A stretch of DNA of 64,000 nt, from positions 28,480,232-28,544,231 of the forward strand of contig CM037880.1 of NCBI GenBank assembly GCA_021292165.1, read 5' to 3'. The notes below the pieces were generated by a model, which saw only the letters and a program-made list of their open reading frames with translations, was not told the origin of the DNA and searched no databases. Shown in pieces: positions 22,060-33,391 of the stretch (positions are counted from its first letter, which is position 1; every line of letters starts with the position of its first letter). The stretch comes from Shinisaurus crocodilurus. Its lineage: Eukaryota > Chordata > Lepidosauria > Squamata > Shinisauridae. The translations under genes were made by a program, and so were the position numbers.

Positions 22060-22790
22060 ACAGTGGTGCCGCTAGGTAATTTTAGACCCTGGACTTAATG
22101 GTCTTACGGGAGGTGGCCCTTTAGATGGCTATGTCTATGACTTCAGTTGTGACGCACATAACTAGCATTTCTCTTCTCTCCTCCCAACCCCCGTTCTATG
22201 CTTAACAACTGCTCCTACATTCCTGATATGTTAAGAGCAAAAACTAAGACAAAACCTGTTTGCCAACACTGAGCATGTACAGCTTTGCATTTTAAATACA
22301 GTAATACCTTGGATTGCAAGTAACTTGGTCTGAGAGCGTTTTGCAAGACAAGCAAATTTTTTTTATAAATTTTGACTTGATAAACAAGCGACGTCTTGCA
22401 GTACAAGCGTAGGGATGCAACCGCTCGCCTTGAGCGGGCGTAGTGGGCTGAAATTGGTCCTGCTCATGCCCACCAGAGACTCACTTTGATATAAGAGTGT
22501 TTTGGATTACAAGCACAGTTCCGGAACGAATTATGCTTGCAATCCAAGGTATTACTGTACACTGAAATCATGGCTACTGGAATAAAGTTTTCTTCTGCTG
22601 TATGATGCTAAGCATATTTAGTTGGGAATAACACCATTTAGCTGTAGAAATACACATCTGTAACCATGTACATGTCTAGCCAGCCAGCCCCCAACTATAA
22701 CATGCATTTAAAAATAGGAAGGATGCTGCACTCAGCAGCATCAGCCCTGGTGGGCCCTGGCCTGCCCCATACTAGTGTGGTCATGTGTCC
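22060..22790 (+). repeat. Unclassified interspersed repeat, copy 2
   Basis: Paralogue of 900-1960. It shares its blocks in order and carries the same nested pogo-like MITE, but lacks the SINE present in copy 1, so it serves as the empty site for that SINE. Confidence 0.55.
22299..22557 (+). mobile_element. pogo/Tigger-like MITE, copy 2
   Basis: Termini CAGTAATACCTTGGATTGCA and TGCAATCCAAGGTATTACTG are exact complements, flanked by TA at 22297-22298 and 22558-22559. The middle contains a unique GC-rich segment (about 22410-22480) absent from the other copies. Confidence 0.85.
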
Positions 22791-22864
22791 TCTTCTACAG
22801 AGGACAGTCCTCTGAAAGGCTGCCAGAGGACTATTTTGAAAGTGTCATCTATTTGAAGGGCTGT

Positions 22865-22947
22865 CCAGTTGAAATCAATGGGACTTAAGTTAAATCTCAA
22901 TGATTTCAATGGGACATATGTGCAACTAAGTCTGGATCCAACCCATT
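22865..22947. mobile_element. Palindromic MITE, GGTTGGATCC family, copy 3 (partial)
   Basis: The right arm GTCTGGATCCAACCCATT and the loop AATCAATGGGACTTAAGT are clear; the left arm is degenerate. Confidence 0.5.
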
Positions 22948-22949
22948 AT

Positions 22950-23915
22950 CATTAAGGGCCACCCACTGAGGAGAATGATATTAATGATAATATTCATGGT
23001 TAGAATATTTTCGAATTTAGTGTTTATGTAGTAGCCCATTCAATATAATTAGATACCAAGATCATTTTTAAATTTTCATAAACTCTACTTACTTAGGTCT
23101 GGGGCCTTTAAAGCAAAATGCCTTTTTAAAAATACACCTGTGAGAAAATCTTGATAGTCTTAATGAACTGTTTATAGCTGCTGACATATACTGAGCAAGA
23201 ATAAAACAGTTAGCACAGTGGCAACTTTGTATCTGGTTCTGCTCTGCTTCCTTCTTTCCAAATTGAAGCTGGTTCCAATTAAGGCACAGTCCAACAGGAC
23301 ATCCTCACATGCAATCTCATTCAATGACCAAAAAACCTACAGTTTAAGACAAGAGGCTATCTCATGTTGGCTCAAACTCCACAAAGCCAGAAAATTGGAT
23401 GCAAAGGCTGATAACTTAAGAAAGGGGTGGGCAGAAGGTACATCTCCTGATGTTTTGCACTTCCAACTCCCAGAAGCCTTTACCAGCATAGCCAATGGTC
23501 AGGAATGTTGGAAGCTGAAATCCAAAACAAAACAACTGCCTTAACAGACATGCACCATGATCAGTAATGATGCTGTGTAACGTCACAAATCGGGCTTTGT
23601 TACAAGGCACCCTCCATATACCCACACTTTTCCTTGGTTTTTCAGGCTCGAATCCAGATGAGCAGGATGGAGTGCCTGGGACCAGCAAAGATGTCCCATG
23701 TTATCCTGGTCCTGTATTGCCTTATGAAGCATCTGAGCCTTACTGTATTGCTAGAGGAATCCTCCTGTGAATTGATCCATGCCTGTATGTTGCTTACATC
23801 AGTCGCTGGCAGGATGGGTTAAAAAGTGGGGTGGCTCTTCTAGCATCCTTCATCATCCTTATGCTGGCTCAACAGAAAGGTTTTTGTGTGGCACTACAGT
23901 AAGACTGATTTTTTT
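22950..23915. other. Unassigned DNA between THNSL1 and ENKUR
   Basis: No exon or clear repeat was recognised except that 23425-23520 resembles a degenerate hAT-type hairpin (TTCCAACTCCCAGAAGCC). Confidence 0.4.
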
Positions 23916-24122
23916 TTTTTAAATGATATATTACATTTATATCCCACCTTTTTTCTTCTTGCAAGGAACCCAAGGCACTCACATGGTCCTCCTCCTGTTT
24001 TATCCTCACAACCACCCTGTGAGGTAAGTTAGGCTGAGAGTCAGTGACTGGCCCAAAGTCACTTCATGGCGGAGCAGGGTCTAGAACTCAGATCTCTGGA
24101 GTACCAGTCCAACACTCTAGCC

Positions 24123-24528
24123 CAGGGGTTCTCAACCAGGGGGGAATTCCCCGCAGGGGGGGGAATTGGGACCACAGGTCTACTCAAACTGTTGGAATAC
24201 TGATCTTTCTACAAATTACAATTCTAGACTGTACATAATCAACAGGACATCACAACTTATTGTATGGCACAGATTAAATTAAAAATAAATATTTCACTTG
24301 TTATCTGTGGAAATATTCCATTTATAGTTCATAGATTCATAGATCATAGAGTTGGAAGGAGCCTACAAGGCTATTGAGTCCAACCCCCTGCTCAATGCAG
24401 GAAAATATTATATGCATATTATTTGGAATGCAACTTTTGAGTCAAGACAATCTTGGAAAATGACATTCTGACATATGGTGAATGTCATTTTCCATGGTGC
24501 ATGGGGCAAAAAAGGTTGAGAACCACTG
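24123..24528. mobile_element. hAT element with CTCTAGCC target duplication
   Basis: Termini CAGGGGTTCTCAACC and GGTTGAGAACCACTG are inverted repeats, flanked by identical CTCTAGCC at 24115-24122 and 24529-24536. It carries a later insertion of a CR1/5S-SINE tail at 24327-24404. Confidence 0.9.
24327..24404 (-). mobile_element. 5S-SINE/CR1-like 3' tail, 5'-truncated
   Basis: The minus strand matches only the tail of the 5S-derived SINE (GGGGGTTGGACTC, GGCTCCTTCCAACTCTATGA). Without the 5S head it could equally be a truncated CR1 end. Confidence 0.7.
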
Positions 24529-24639
24529 CTCTAGCCACTACATTACACTGAATGACATGAAAGTTCAAGATAGTTTGGAACCTGAGATGTTTGGTGGGGA
24601 TAAAATGGGCTGGGTGGTATGGTGTGGCAGTTTAAAAGA

Positions 24640-25075
24640 AGCGCTAAGTGGAAGGGTTAAGCAATCTCAGGCCAAAGGGCCAAATCCAGTCCTCCTGGGG
24701 TCCCACTCCAGCTCTCCAGGGTTCCCACAGATGACCACATCCCGCCCCCTGGCTCCAACCCCTTTTCTCCAAGCACGGGGCATTTGGTGGTTTCCTGACT
24801 TTTGTGCATTTCCCCCATTCTATAAGGTTGAAATGCCTCTCCTATGGCTTAGCTACTGGCAGTAAGAGCGTTAATCTACTACAACATGCAGACTTTTTGG
24901 TATTTTTTTGCTCTGCCCCCTTTGCCATTAGCCCCATCCACCCCACTGGTTGGAAAGCACGGGTGTGTGGAGGAATGCAGCCCACAAGAGCTTCTCCAAA
25001 ACTGAATTCAGCCCTTGAGCTGAAAGAGTTTCCCCACCCCAGCTTTAGGCCAGGGATGGGGAACCCGGGCGCAGA
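24640..25075. mobile_element. hAT-like repeat fragment, CAGGGGTGGGGAACC family
   Basis: It shares blocks with 48093-48436 and 63820-64000: GGCCAAATCCAG, TTTGGTGGTTTCC, TTCTATAAGGTTGAAATGCC, GGCAGTAAGAGC, and an end reading AGAGTTTCCCCACCCC. A second start CAGGGATGGGGAACCC follows at 25056. No target duplication was found. Confidence 0.55.
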
Positions 25076-25079
25076 TGGA

Positions 25080-25400
25080 AGTAGAGTCCAGCCACAGGGT
25101 CACAAGTTCCTCGCCCCTTGCGTTGGGCTTGCTTTAGGCGTTTAAAGTTCCACAAAAGTAGTTTATTTTTGCAGCGGATTAACAAGGCCACCCCTCCGGA
25201 ATTCTTCAGATATGGGACAGGGACACCCACCCAGTGTTATGACAGGGTTGCCTCTCCCCCCGCCCCACCGCCAGATGCTGGGGATCCGTGACTGCCTATT
25301 CCTTTATTGGCCGCTCCCCACTGCTTCAAGAGGGGAGGTTGGTTCCTCCTCATGAGCAGGGAAAGGAGCCGGCACATTCCCCAGGGCAAGTCCCGAACCG
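25080..25400. other. Upstream flank of the divergent promoter
   Basis: G/C content rises toward 25400. No discrete feature was recognised. Confidence 0.35.
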
Positions 25401-25513
25401 GCCTAGGAAGAATACAAGAACCAGCCGGAGCCGGGGAAAGGGACTCAGTACCAAAACACACAGGAAGGCCCTCTTCGCCATTATTTTGCCAACCTCCCTC
25501 TGAACCCAAAGCG

Positions 25514-25539
25514 CAGGCAGGCAGGCAGGCAGGCAGGCA
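25514..25539 (+). repeat. (GGCA)n short tandem repeat
   Basis: About six uninterrupted tetranucleotide units inside the promoter block. Confidence 0.85.
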
Positions 25540-25654
25540 TACTACAACCGTCACCACGCATGCGCAAGCTCCCACGCCAACGTCGTCCACGGCCCGACAA
25601 AAGTCCTTTCTATCTCTTTCTCTCTCTATGGCGTCGCTGGCGTCATCCTCCCTC

Positions 25655-25666
25655 TGCGCCTGCGCA
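25655..25666. promoter_or_regulatory. NRF1-type site
   Basis: TGCGCCTGCGCA matches the NRF1 palindrome (GCGC-A/C-TGCGC). A weaker copy lies at 25555-25566. Confidence 0.6.
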
Positions 25667-25777
25667 TCACACCTACTCGTTCTCCCTCCCCCTTCTCCGC
25701 CGCCCTTCCTCCGTTCATTGTTTGGCATAGCTCCGGAAATGGCGTCACAAAGCCGCTCTCCCCTTCTACAGATTTAT

Positions 25778-25790
25778 GTTGCTAAGCAAT
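25778..25790. promoter_or_regulatory. RFX X-box-like site
   Basis: GTTGCTAAGCAAT is two inverted half-sites (GTTGCT and AGCAAT) around one base, close to the X-box bound by RFX factors. RFX drives ciliary genes, and ENKUR is ciliary, so the site is in the right place. Binding is inferred. Confidence 0.6.
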
Positions 25791-25839
25791 CGTTTCCAAG
25801 AGTGACCAAACAGTGGCAGTGTAGCCGCTCATTGTTGTA

Positions 25840-26055
25840 AGTTGCAGTCGCGGCGAAGTTCGAATGAGATCGGGAAGGGGTTCGGAGGAGAGGAGGACGA
25901 AGCGGAGACGGTGAGGAAAAGGAGTGGGGAGGAGAAGAGAGCGGGAGGCGGGGAGTAGGGAGTTGATGGGAACATCGGGCTAGGAGACGGGGAGAGTCGA
26001 TAGGGAAAGAAGAGGGTCTCTGGGCGGGTACAGACGGTGTGCGTGTAACTACGAG
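25840..26055 (+). other. Candidate non-coding first exon of ENKUR
   Basis: A G/A-rich stretch downstream of the X-box ends in ACGAG followed by GTAAGC at 26056, a good splice donor. It could splice to an acceptor (CAG at 27751-27753) just before the ENKUR start codon. This is inference from position and splice consensus. Confidence 0.35.
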
Positions 26056-26204
26056 GTAAGCAGGTTGTCTGAATTGTCCTTAGGCGCAGTGGTAAAGAGA
26101 ATCCGACCACTTCCTTGGATTTATTATGCCATTTACATCCCACTTTTCCTCCAATGAGCTCTGGCTGGTTTACATGGTTCTCTTCCTCTTTCCCCCACTC
26201 CCCA

Positions 26205-26428
26205 TTTTTATTTTATTAATTAATTCTATTTATATCCCACCTTTTCCCTGCAAGCAACCCAAGGTGGCTTTCATAATCTTCTTGCTCCTTTCCATTTTTA
26301 TCCTCACAACAACCCTGTGAGGTAAGTTAGGTTGAGAGTCAATGACTGGCCCAAAGTCACCCAGTGAGCTTCATGGCCGAGTGGCGACTAGAACCCGGAT
26401 CTCCCGAGTCCCCATCCAACACCACACT
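26205..26428 (-). mobile_element. tRNA-derived SINE
   Basis: Minus-strand copy with the B box (GGTTCTAGTC), the ACTTTGGGCCAGTCA block, and an ATAAATA-type tail at 26205-26240. Confidence 0.8.
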
Positions 26429-26499
26429 GGCTGTCACAACCTCACAGCCCTGCCAGGTTGGTCCTCACAACCTTGATTTATCCTCAGGAGTCACGACCC

Positions 26500-26640
26500 T
26501 GCCAGGTTGGTCAGACAGAGAGAGCAGGGTGGTTGAGAGTGGCTTAAGCTCACCTATGAATTTCATGGCTGAGTGGGGATTTGAACCTGGGTCTCCTAGC
26601 CCGACACTCGTAACCCCTGCACCAGACTGAATTGAATATA
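26500..26640 (-). mobile_element. Partial tRNA-derived SINE head
   Basis: A second, more diverged SINE head (GGTTCAAATCCCCACTCAGCC on the minus strand) lies next to the 26205 copy, suggesting a dimer or an adjacent older insertion. Confidence 0.55.
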
Positions 26641-26649
26641 TGAAGCTGC

Positions 26650-26822
26650 CTGCCTTATGCTGAGTCACACCACCGGCCCTTCTCACCCAGTATTGCCTGT
26701 TCTGACAGACAATGGCTCTCCAGGCAGAAAGCCCTGCTACCTGGAAATCCTTTTAACTGGCATTGAACCTGGGACTCGCATAAAAAAGCATGTGTCTTAC
26801 CATTGAGTTATGGCCCGTTCAG
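26650..26822 (-). mobile_element. tRNA-derived SINE, second family
   Basis: Inverted relative to 28930: it shows the family's end (GAAGCTGCCTGCCTTATGCTG) first and the tRNA-like head (CCATTGAGTTATGG) last. Confidence 0.7.
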
Positions 26823-26922
26823 ATTTCTGGAGCCTATCCAGATGACCACTTTCACTCCCACATGTATCTGCACCTGATGTGTAGCAACATTGCACCTTGC
26901 CACTTGGCACAACGGTATAGAC

Positions 26923-27277
26923 CAGGAGTGGGCAGATTTTTGGCTTGCAGGATCTGCTTTGTTATTTACTAGAACCCCGTGATCCAGCAACCGGAGCCTA
27001 GTGCAAAAGGCATACACCTAGAATTCAAGAATCCTGAGCCCAGGGGTTTGTTTTGTGTAGCAAAACTAAACTGAGCTCACAGTCCTTCCCACACAAATAT
27101 CTACTCCTGGGCACACCCCACCCTTTCTTCATTTCAGCAGTATAATTGGGCAGGAGGGGAAGAGTCATTTTGTTGCTGCCATTGTTAAACAATTAGGAGT
27201 CGGAAATCCTTGCTGATCTACTTCAAATCACCCAAAGATCTACCAGTAGATCCCAATCTTCCTTCTGCGCATCCCTG
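26923..27277. mobile_element. hAT-type element with near-perfect 8-bp duplication
   Basis: Starts CAGGAGTGGGCAGAT, ends CGCATCCCTG, and is flanked by GTATAGAC (26915-26922) and ATATAGAC (27278-27285), 7 of 8 identical. No coding capacity. Confidence 0.75.
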
Positions 27278-27289
27278 ATATAGACTGCC

Positions 27290-27753
27290 AAGCCTACCCC
27301 AAGGTAGCTGCTCCCTGGGTTACCTTGGTAAGTCTTACATAATATTCTCAACCAGGTGCAGAAATATGGTAAGATTTTCCTCACCACTTGGCAGGACAAT
27401 ACAGATTATCAGTTTACCGAGAGGTTATATGTGCTTGCCATGTGCTAATGTGTTACTTGGTAAAAGGCCATCCTTACACAAACCCACAGAGGAGGCTGGG
27501 AGTGATAATAAGTGATATTAGGACAGAGAAGGGGATTGGGGTGGCTGAAGTAGAGCAGAAGAAGAGCAACAGTAAAGAGCAAAGGATGACAGTGTGGAAG
27601 AAGAAAATGCAAAGTATAAATGAAGGAAAAGAAAGTGGACAGAATATGGGGGTGGGAGAGAGAATGAGAGAAAGGAGAGGCAGAATGGCATCTGTATGAG
27701 AAAATGTGGTGGGTGGTTCACTTAATAGTCTGAGCAATTTAAACTATCTGCAG
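27290..27753. other. Region upstream of ENKUR coding exon 1
   Basis: It contains a plus-strand open frame of 103 codons, Lys/Glu/Arg-rich near its end, that I do not consider a gene. A possible acceptor CAG at 27751-27753 precedes the coding exon. Confidence 0.35.
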
Positions 27754-27770
27754 ACCTTATCGGTGTGAAG

Positions 27771-27847
27771 ATGGCAGCACTGTGCATGGAGGAGAGCATT
27801 TACAATCTTCTGCCTGAGATTGTGGAGAAGCCTTTCAAGGCACCTAG
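27771..27847 (+). CDS. ENKUR: ENKUR coding exon 1
   Basis: Starts at ATG 27771, with a second in-frame ATG five codons later. It encodes ESIYNLLPE...APR; the Arg codon is split after AG by a GTATGG donor. The N-terminus is the least conserved part of the protein. Confidence 0.88.
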
Positions 27848-30800
27848 GTATGGGGGTAAGAACATTCCCTTGGAAACCATTCTGACAAAGCTGTACACAT
27901 GTCTGTCAGTTCCTGCTAAACATGTTAGGAATAACTTTTATATTAAAAGAAAATTAATTTAGAATCTCCGATCATATAAGTAGCCTTCGATGCGAGTGGC
28001 TTTCAGGTCAGAATTTCCCAGTCTTTGTCTGACAAAGGAACTCAGATTGCTAATTTACCAAATACCCAAGTAATGAATTGTTTATATGTAAATTTAGGGA
28101 GTATCTTGGTGCTCACACTTTGGGAATCAGTTTCATGCACTGGCATAATAAAATAGAGGAAGGCTGCAACCTTATACACACATGGGAGTAAATGCCATTG
28201 AACTCAGAAGGATGTTTGCGAAAAACCACCTCCTCTGAGGCTGCCGATGGGCCCCAATAGGATCCTGCAGCCTTTGCAGCTGCCTGACTGCCAACCCGAT
28301 GCCAATCCTGATTGGAAAAGTACTATCAAAAATGCTGAATGGGAAAGGTAGGTAAATAGATTAGAGAACCACCCTTTTCCACTAGGAACTTCATCAGGGA
28401 ATACCTACTGCTTTCCCTTGATGTAGAGAGTTATTAATGCCTTTGTGATATCCACACGCACTGATCACATCAGTCCTCTCATTTCATCTCGGGCCTACTA
28501 ACATATTTAACAACTAGTTCACCTCATGTTGAGGAAAGGAGCTTAACAGGCCTAGAAACAAAGGGTAAATAATGAATGCAACCATCCAGAGGTGAGCAAC
28601 AACCAGCAGAGTTACTTCGTGGAAACCCGACTGAGTAACAGTGCAGTCCCTTGGGGGTAGCAGGGATCATTCTGCAAGGTCTGGAGCAAACACACGAACA
28701 AAACCCTATTCATTCAATAAAGACTCGTTTTTAGGCTGTGTTTATACATACTCCCACCGTTTGGTGAGCATCTTTGCTTACATGGCCACAATGATGGACT
28801 ACAACTGTATAGCAGTAAAGGGAACAAGGAACTACACAAGGGCCTGAGGTGAAGCTTCAGTTATTTCCTTTGTATCCCATCCTTCCTCCAGAACATCAGA
28901 AAATCCAGGTGCATGTTTAACACATTCCCATGTGGTAGAGCACATGCTTTGCATGCAGAAGGTTCTAGGTTCAAACCCCGGCTTCTCCAGCTAGGGCTAG
29001 GAAAGAATCCTGCCTGAAGCCCTGGGAAACTGCCTGCTGCCTGTCAGTGTTGACAATACTGGGCTAGATGGACCCAGTGATCTGACTCAGTATAAGGCAG
29101 CTTCCTATGTTTCTATGCCGGCTGATAGAGCCATGGAAATGTTACTCCAAGGAGCATTGAGTTACAGACATTTCCAACATGGTGGCTTAATTGTTCAAGG
29201 AAGAAAAAAAAAGTCAAAATATACTGAAAAACAATCTTATAAGATAGTAAACTGTCCTTATAAAATGGCTGACACATTTTGGTAAGACCTCCTTTGAGGA
29301 CACAAGAATACCGTTTTCCTATTAAGGCAACATCACACATCCTTGAAGAATTTTATACAAGCATTTTACTATTTTATACATTTCTATTTTTCATTTTGAG
29401 GTTTTGCCTTTTGGGAGGGGTGCTTCCCAGTGTTTGGTGCTGTCCTCCCGTTTTCTTCATCTTCTTAATTCACTTCACATTTTCTCACAACACACTAGTG
29501 TGGCTGATACACAGTTCAGGAATCGCTGTATTACAGGCTGGAACGTGTAGTTAAACACAACGTTTCAAACAATGTCAGTGTGGCTAGGATTTTTATTACC
29601 AAACCACTAATGGTAGTTACAAGATAGAAGCATATTTTTGAATAAATGGCAAATCAATACTGAAATTTAATGTAACTGTCTCAAACAAATGCTATAACTT
29701 TCTCACTCATGTGACTTAAAACCACGCAAAGTCATTGTGAGCTGAGGGAGAAATTCACTACAAGTCAAATTCAGTCTTAAGTGATGAAAAAAAATGAGGA
29801 ACTGTATCATCAAAAAATACCAGCGTGTTGGAACAGCAGTGTCCTCTTTCTGCTCATTTTTATTCCTCTGCTGATTCAGCTCTGAACAGATGTTCAATGT
29901 AAAACAATCCATCAGTACTATTGTTTTTCAGCACAAATGAGTTCAGCCTTAGTGTTCAACTGAAAACATTTCATATGTTTAACTAGATTTTTAGACCAAG
30001 GGACTTAGTGCTACCAAAGTGGGAACCTAGCGATTCCCAAAGCAGTCGGAAACAAGCGGAAATGCTTGTTTCCAGAATGGTATAGGTCACTGGAGCTCAC
30101 AGAAGGCAGCTCTGCTGACCTGTCCCATTCCAGAAACAAGTGTTTTCACTCCTTTCCTTGGTTCCTTTAGGAAGTGCTAGTTCTTGTTGCACTACCAGGG
30201 GTTCCTGCAAGTGCAACGGAAGCAACAGAGGTTCAGTGGCAGTATTGGACACTGCCCCAACAGCAAATTAGGGCACAGCATTCAAGAGCACAATAGTTGG
30301 GGGGGGGGAGTTGCTTGTAACTTCTGTTTGACTTTAATTATTGTTTGTACATTTTCTCTTCGTTAAAGATATGTATCGACCTTTAAACCATATGTGAAAC
30401 ATACAATACAGCAGAGTAAAGCACCATGGAAAACCATAGGACCGGCAAAAGTCCAAGTGCCCTCTCCAAAGGACTTCCTTCAGAAACATTCAAAGGAACC
30501 AAAGTTACCAAAGAGTAAGTTCTTAGCATAACAGTATAACAATATTTGAAGGCATTTTCGATTTTGCATTTACTTCTTTAATGTATAACATTTATATGCC
30601 TCTTTTTATCCTGCCTTTATTCAAGGAGCTCTGGACAGTGAACATGATTATCCTCCCTTTCCCCCTCATACTATTCTCACAGTCACAGATACCCTGTAAG
30701 ATGCAATCACTAGCCCGTGGTTATCCCTCTGGCTCCATAGCAAAATAAGTATTTGAATCCAGGTCTCCCTAGTCCTAGTCTGCTGTTCTAACCACGACAC

Positions 30801-33345
30801 CACATGAGTTTGTATGGGATATGGATCCCAGGCCCTGTAGAACTTCTCTCCAATTGTATCCAGATTAGAAAAATACAACTGATTCTGTCCTCTTGATGCC
30901 TACATTGAAAATCATATCCCCATTGAAAATCCCCCCAATTATGGAACACTGTTCCCGTGAGATTCACCTGGCACCAACATTCTCATCTTTTCGTCACCAG
31001 GTACTTTCCTCTACGCCCAGGCATTTGACAGCATATGATGGGCCATTTAGTTTCTTATCAGGTCCCAGTAGTTTTATTGTCAGTTGTTTTTAACTTGTTC
31101 TTAAACTCTTTTAAATTTCTGAATGTTAAAAGGTTTTGTATTTTGTTTTATCATACTGTGTACTGCCCAGAAAGCTTTGACTATTGGGCGGTATAGAAAT
31201 ATAATAAATGAAATATTATAGTGGGGTTATGGGATTGGATGTTTAGTTTTTGCCTCTGATCTGGATGAACATGGCCAGACATCAGGAGGAGGATGTTTTG
31301 CTTTTGTTTGTTGTGCTATGTCTGCATTTTCTTAAGCAAGACTAGGGTGATCCACAGTATGCTTTGGAAAGCTCACCCTGTTAATGGAGATCTCAATTTA
31401 TGTTTCCTTTTTGCTCTTAAAATGGAAGTGTTTGGTTACAAATGTATATACTGCGAAAAAGAACGGTTACAGAATGTGGTGTTTCATTTTCACAAAAATG
31501 ATCCCGATAAATTAAGGATGTGTGACAAGTCCCATTTCACCAGCTGAAATAACTCAGAAACATTAGCATCGTGACTCCATGAATCAGGAGCTTCAGTATT
31601 GCTGACTCCAGAGGTTTCTGATCTTGAGCCATTTCTTCAAAATCATGAGCACAAGAAAAAGGTTTTTAAAATGTACATCTAGTTTTTTGAGCCTTTGTGG
31701 CAGAGTGTCTTCACACTGTTTTGATTCTCTCCAGAACTATGAGATTTTGAAACTTAACTACTTTTTGGCCTTCACAGAAATGTCTTGGGCAGTGTCTTAC
31801 ATATTCCTGATCTAGATGGTTTGCAGCAGTGTATTCATTTCATTTATCAGGCAGGCCATGGCAAGTCCCTCTCTTACCAGTCATTCAGGAGATATCACCT
31901 CTCTTTTATTACACATCACTTGTTACTCCTGCTGCTCCCAATAATCGTTCTCTTTATGATGCATAGTGTCATAAGGAATCATGCTATGTAGGGCTGGAAG
32001 ATCAAGGAGCAGCTGAGAAAACCAAGAATCCAAAGGTGAATATAGAAACATAGGCAGAGGCTTAGCAAATCTGATGAGATCCTGTGCCACCTATTGAGGA
32101 ACAGAACTTTACAAGTTTCATTTTTGATTAGTCTTAAATTTTGAGACATATAAAATATTTGAAAATTTGTAATTAGTTTCATTTTGTAGCTTTTTCATTA
32201 AAAATAAACAGGAAAAAAAGATCAAGACAGTAAGAAAATGAGAAAATCAGGTGTGCCCAGAAGAACAGATCATCCACTTATGGGAATTCAATGTACAAAG
32301 AATTTCATAACCACAAATGCAGCTAACGTTATCATGGGAGTGGCTAAGAAACCTCTACCAGTTTCTGTCGACAGGCGACAAGGAGACAAATTTGTGCTTG
32401 AAACTTCAGGACTCGTTCCAAAATACCTCAAGAAAAAGGTATGTTTATAAACAGTTGTAAAATGATGGAGCTGATGAATAGGCTGGTATATTTATATACC
32501 CTGAGTTTTTAGGAAAGAAGAAACTCGTAAACAATGAGTTCCTGTCCCCAAACATCTTTGTTGGAAATCCCATTTCCAGAATGCTTTTTAGTAAAAATTC
32601 AGTGGTGATGAGAATATTTTTGTATTGAATATTTTATTAAATGCTGTGCAGTGCAGTCCTCTGCATGCTTGTCAGATGTAAGACCCACTGTGTTCGGTGG
32701 AGCTTAGTCTTAGGATTGCTGTCTTAGATGTTTATCATAACTGTAAGTATGTGCTTTAGATATATATATATATGTATGTGCGTGTGTGTGTATGTTTTGC
32801 ACTGAATAAGGGAACAATCCAGTCCCTCTCCAGATCTGTTCCCTCACAAGAAAGAAGATTCCTATACCAGCAATCTCCATCCTCTGCATGTATTGCTGTC
32901 CACAGGAAATGGACTGGATCATCCCCTAAGGCTTACCTGAGAGTAAGCCCTATTGAACTTAATAGTTCTGAATAGACATGAATAGGATTGCACTGCGAGT
33001 CTACAGTCTCCTGTCAGCACTTTCAGAGATTTCAGTTAGAGGCTTCCTGCATACATAAAACATAGAAAACAAAAATACATCAAATAAATGCCAGCGTTTT
33101 CATGCAAGTATTCATTTAGACCAGGGGTGGGCAACTTGTGACCCTCCAGATGTTTTCGTCTCCAACTTCCAGCATTCCTCACCATTGACTATGCTGGCTA
33201 GGCCTCATGGGAATTGTAGGCCAAAACATCTGGAGGACCACAAATTGTCCACCCTATTTATTTATTTAATTAATTTATATTCAGCCTATACACAAATGCC
33301 CTAGGCACAGACCTGATGGATTCTTCATAAACATTGCTGTGGTTG

Positions 33346-33391
<46 letters not shown>

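Larger units (their letters stand above)
23918..24548 (-). mobile_element. tRNA-derived SINE split by a hAT element
   Basis: The SINE body (23918-24122, minus) is interrupted inside its tRNA-like head at CTCTAGCC and resumes at 24529-24548. The insertion is the hAT element at 24123-24528. Confidence 0.8.
25400..25960. promoter_or_regulatory. CpG-rich candidate bidirectional promoter of THNSL1 and ENKUR
   Basis: CpG dinucleotides cluster here against a CpG-poor background. It lies between the divergent THNSL1 (minus) and ENKUR (plus) genes. Visible motifs are a TGCGCCTGCGCA NRF1-type site (25655-25666), a CACGCATGCGCA relative (25555-25566), an ETS-type CCGGAAATGGCG (25733-25744), CRE-like GGCGTCA cores and an X-box-like palindrome at 25778-25790. 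No TATA box is seen. Transcription starts are inferred, not shown. Confidence 0.7.

Noticed and set aside
25237..25840. Overlapping 163- and 177-codon frames on opposite strands
   Set aside because: Stop-poor CpG-island sequence; both overlap promoter motifs and lack homology.
27388..27699. 103-codon plus-strand open frame just upstream of ENKUR
   Set aside because: Low-complexity Lys/Glu/Arg-rich end, no family resemblance, no splice link into the ENKUR frame.
28930..29115. tRNA-like sequence with A and B boxes
   Set aside because: Part of a dispersed SINE family with a non-tRNA body; not a tRNA gene.
31293..31547. Open frame in ENKUR intron 2 with a Cys-x2-Cys and His pattern resembling a zinc finger
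   Set aside because: A single partial pattern without repeated fingers, no splice sites, and hydrophobic sequence before it; probably chance.
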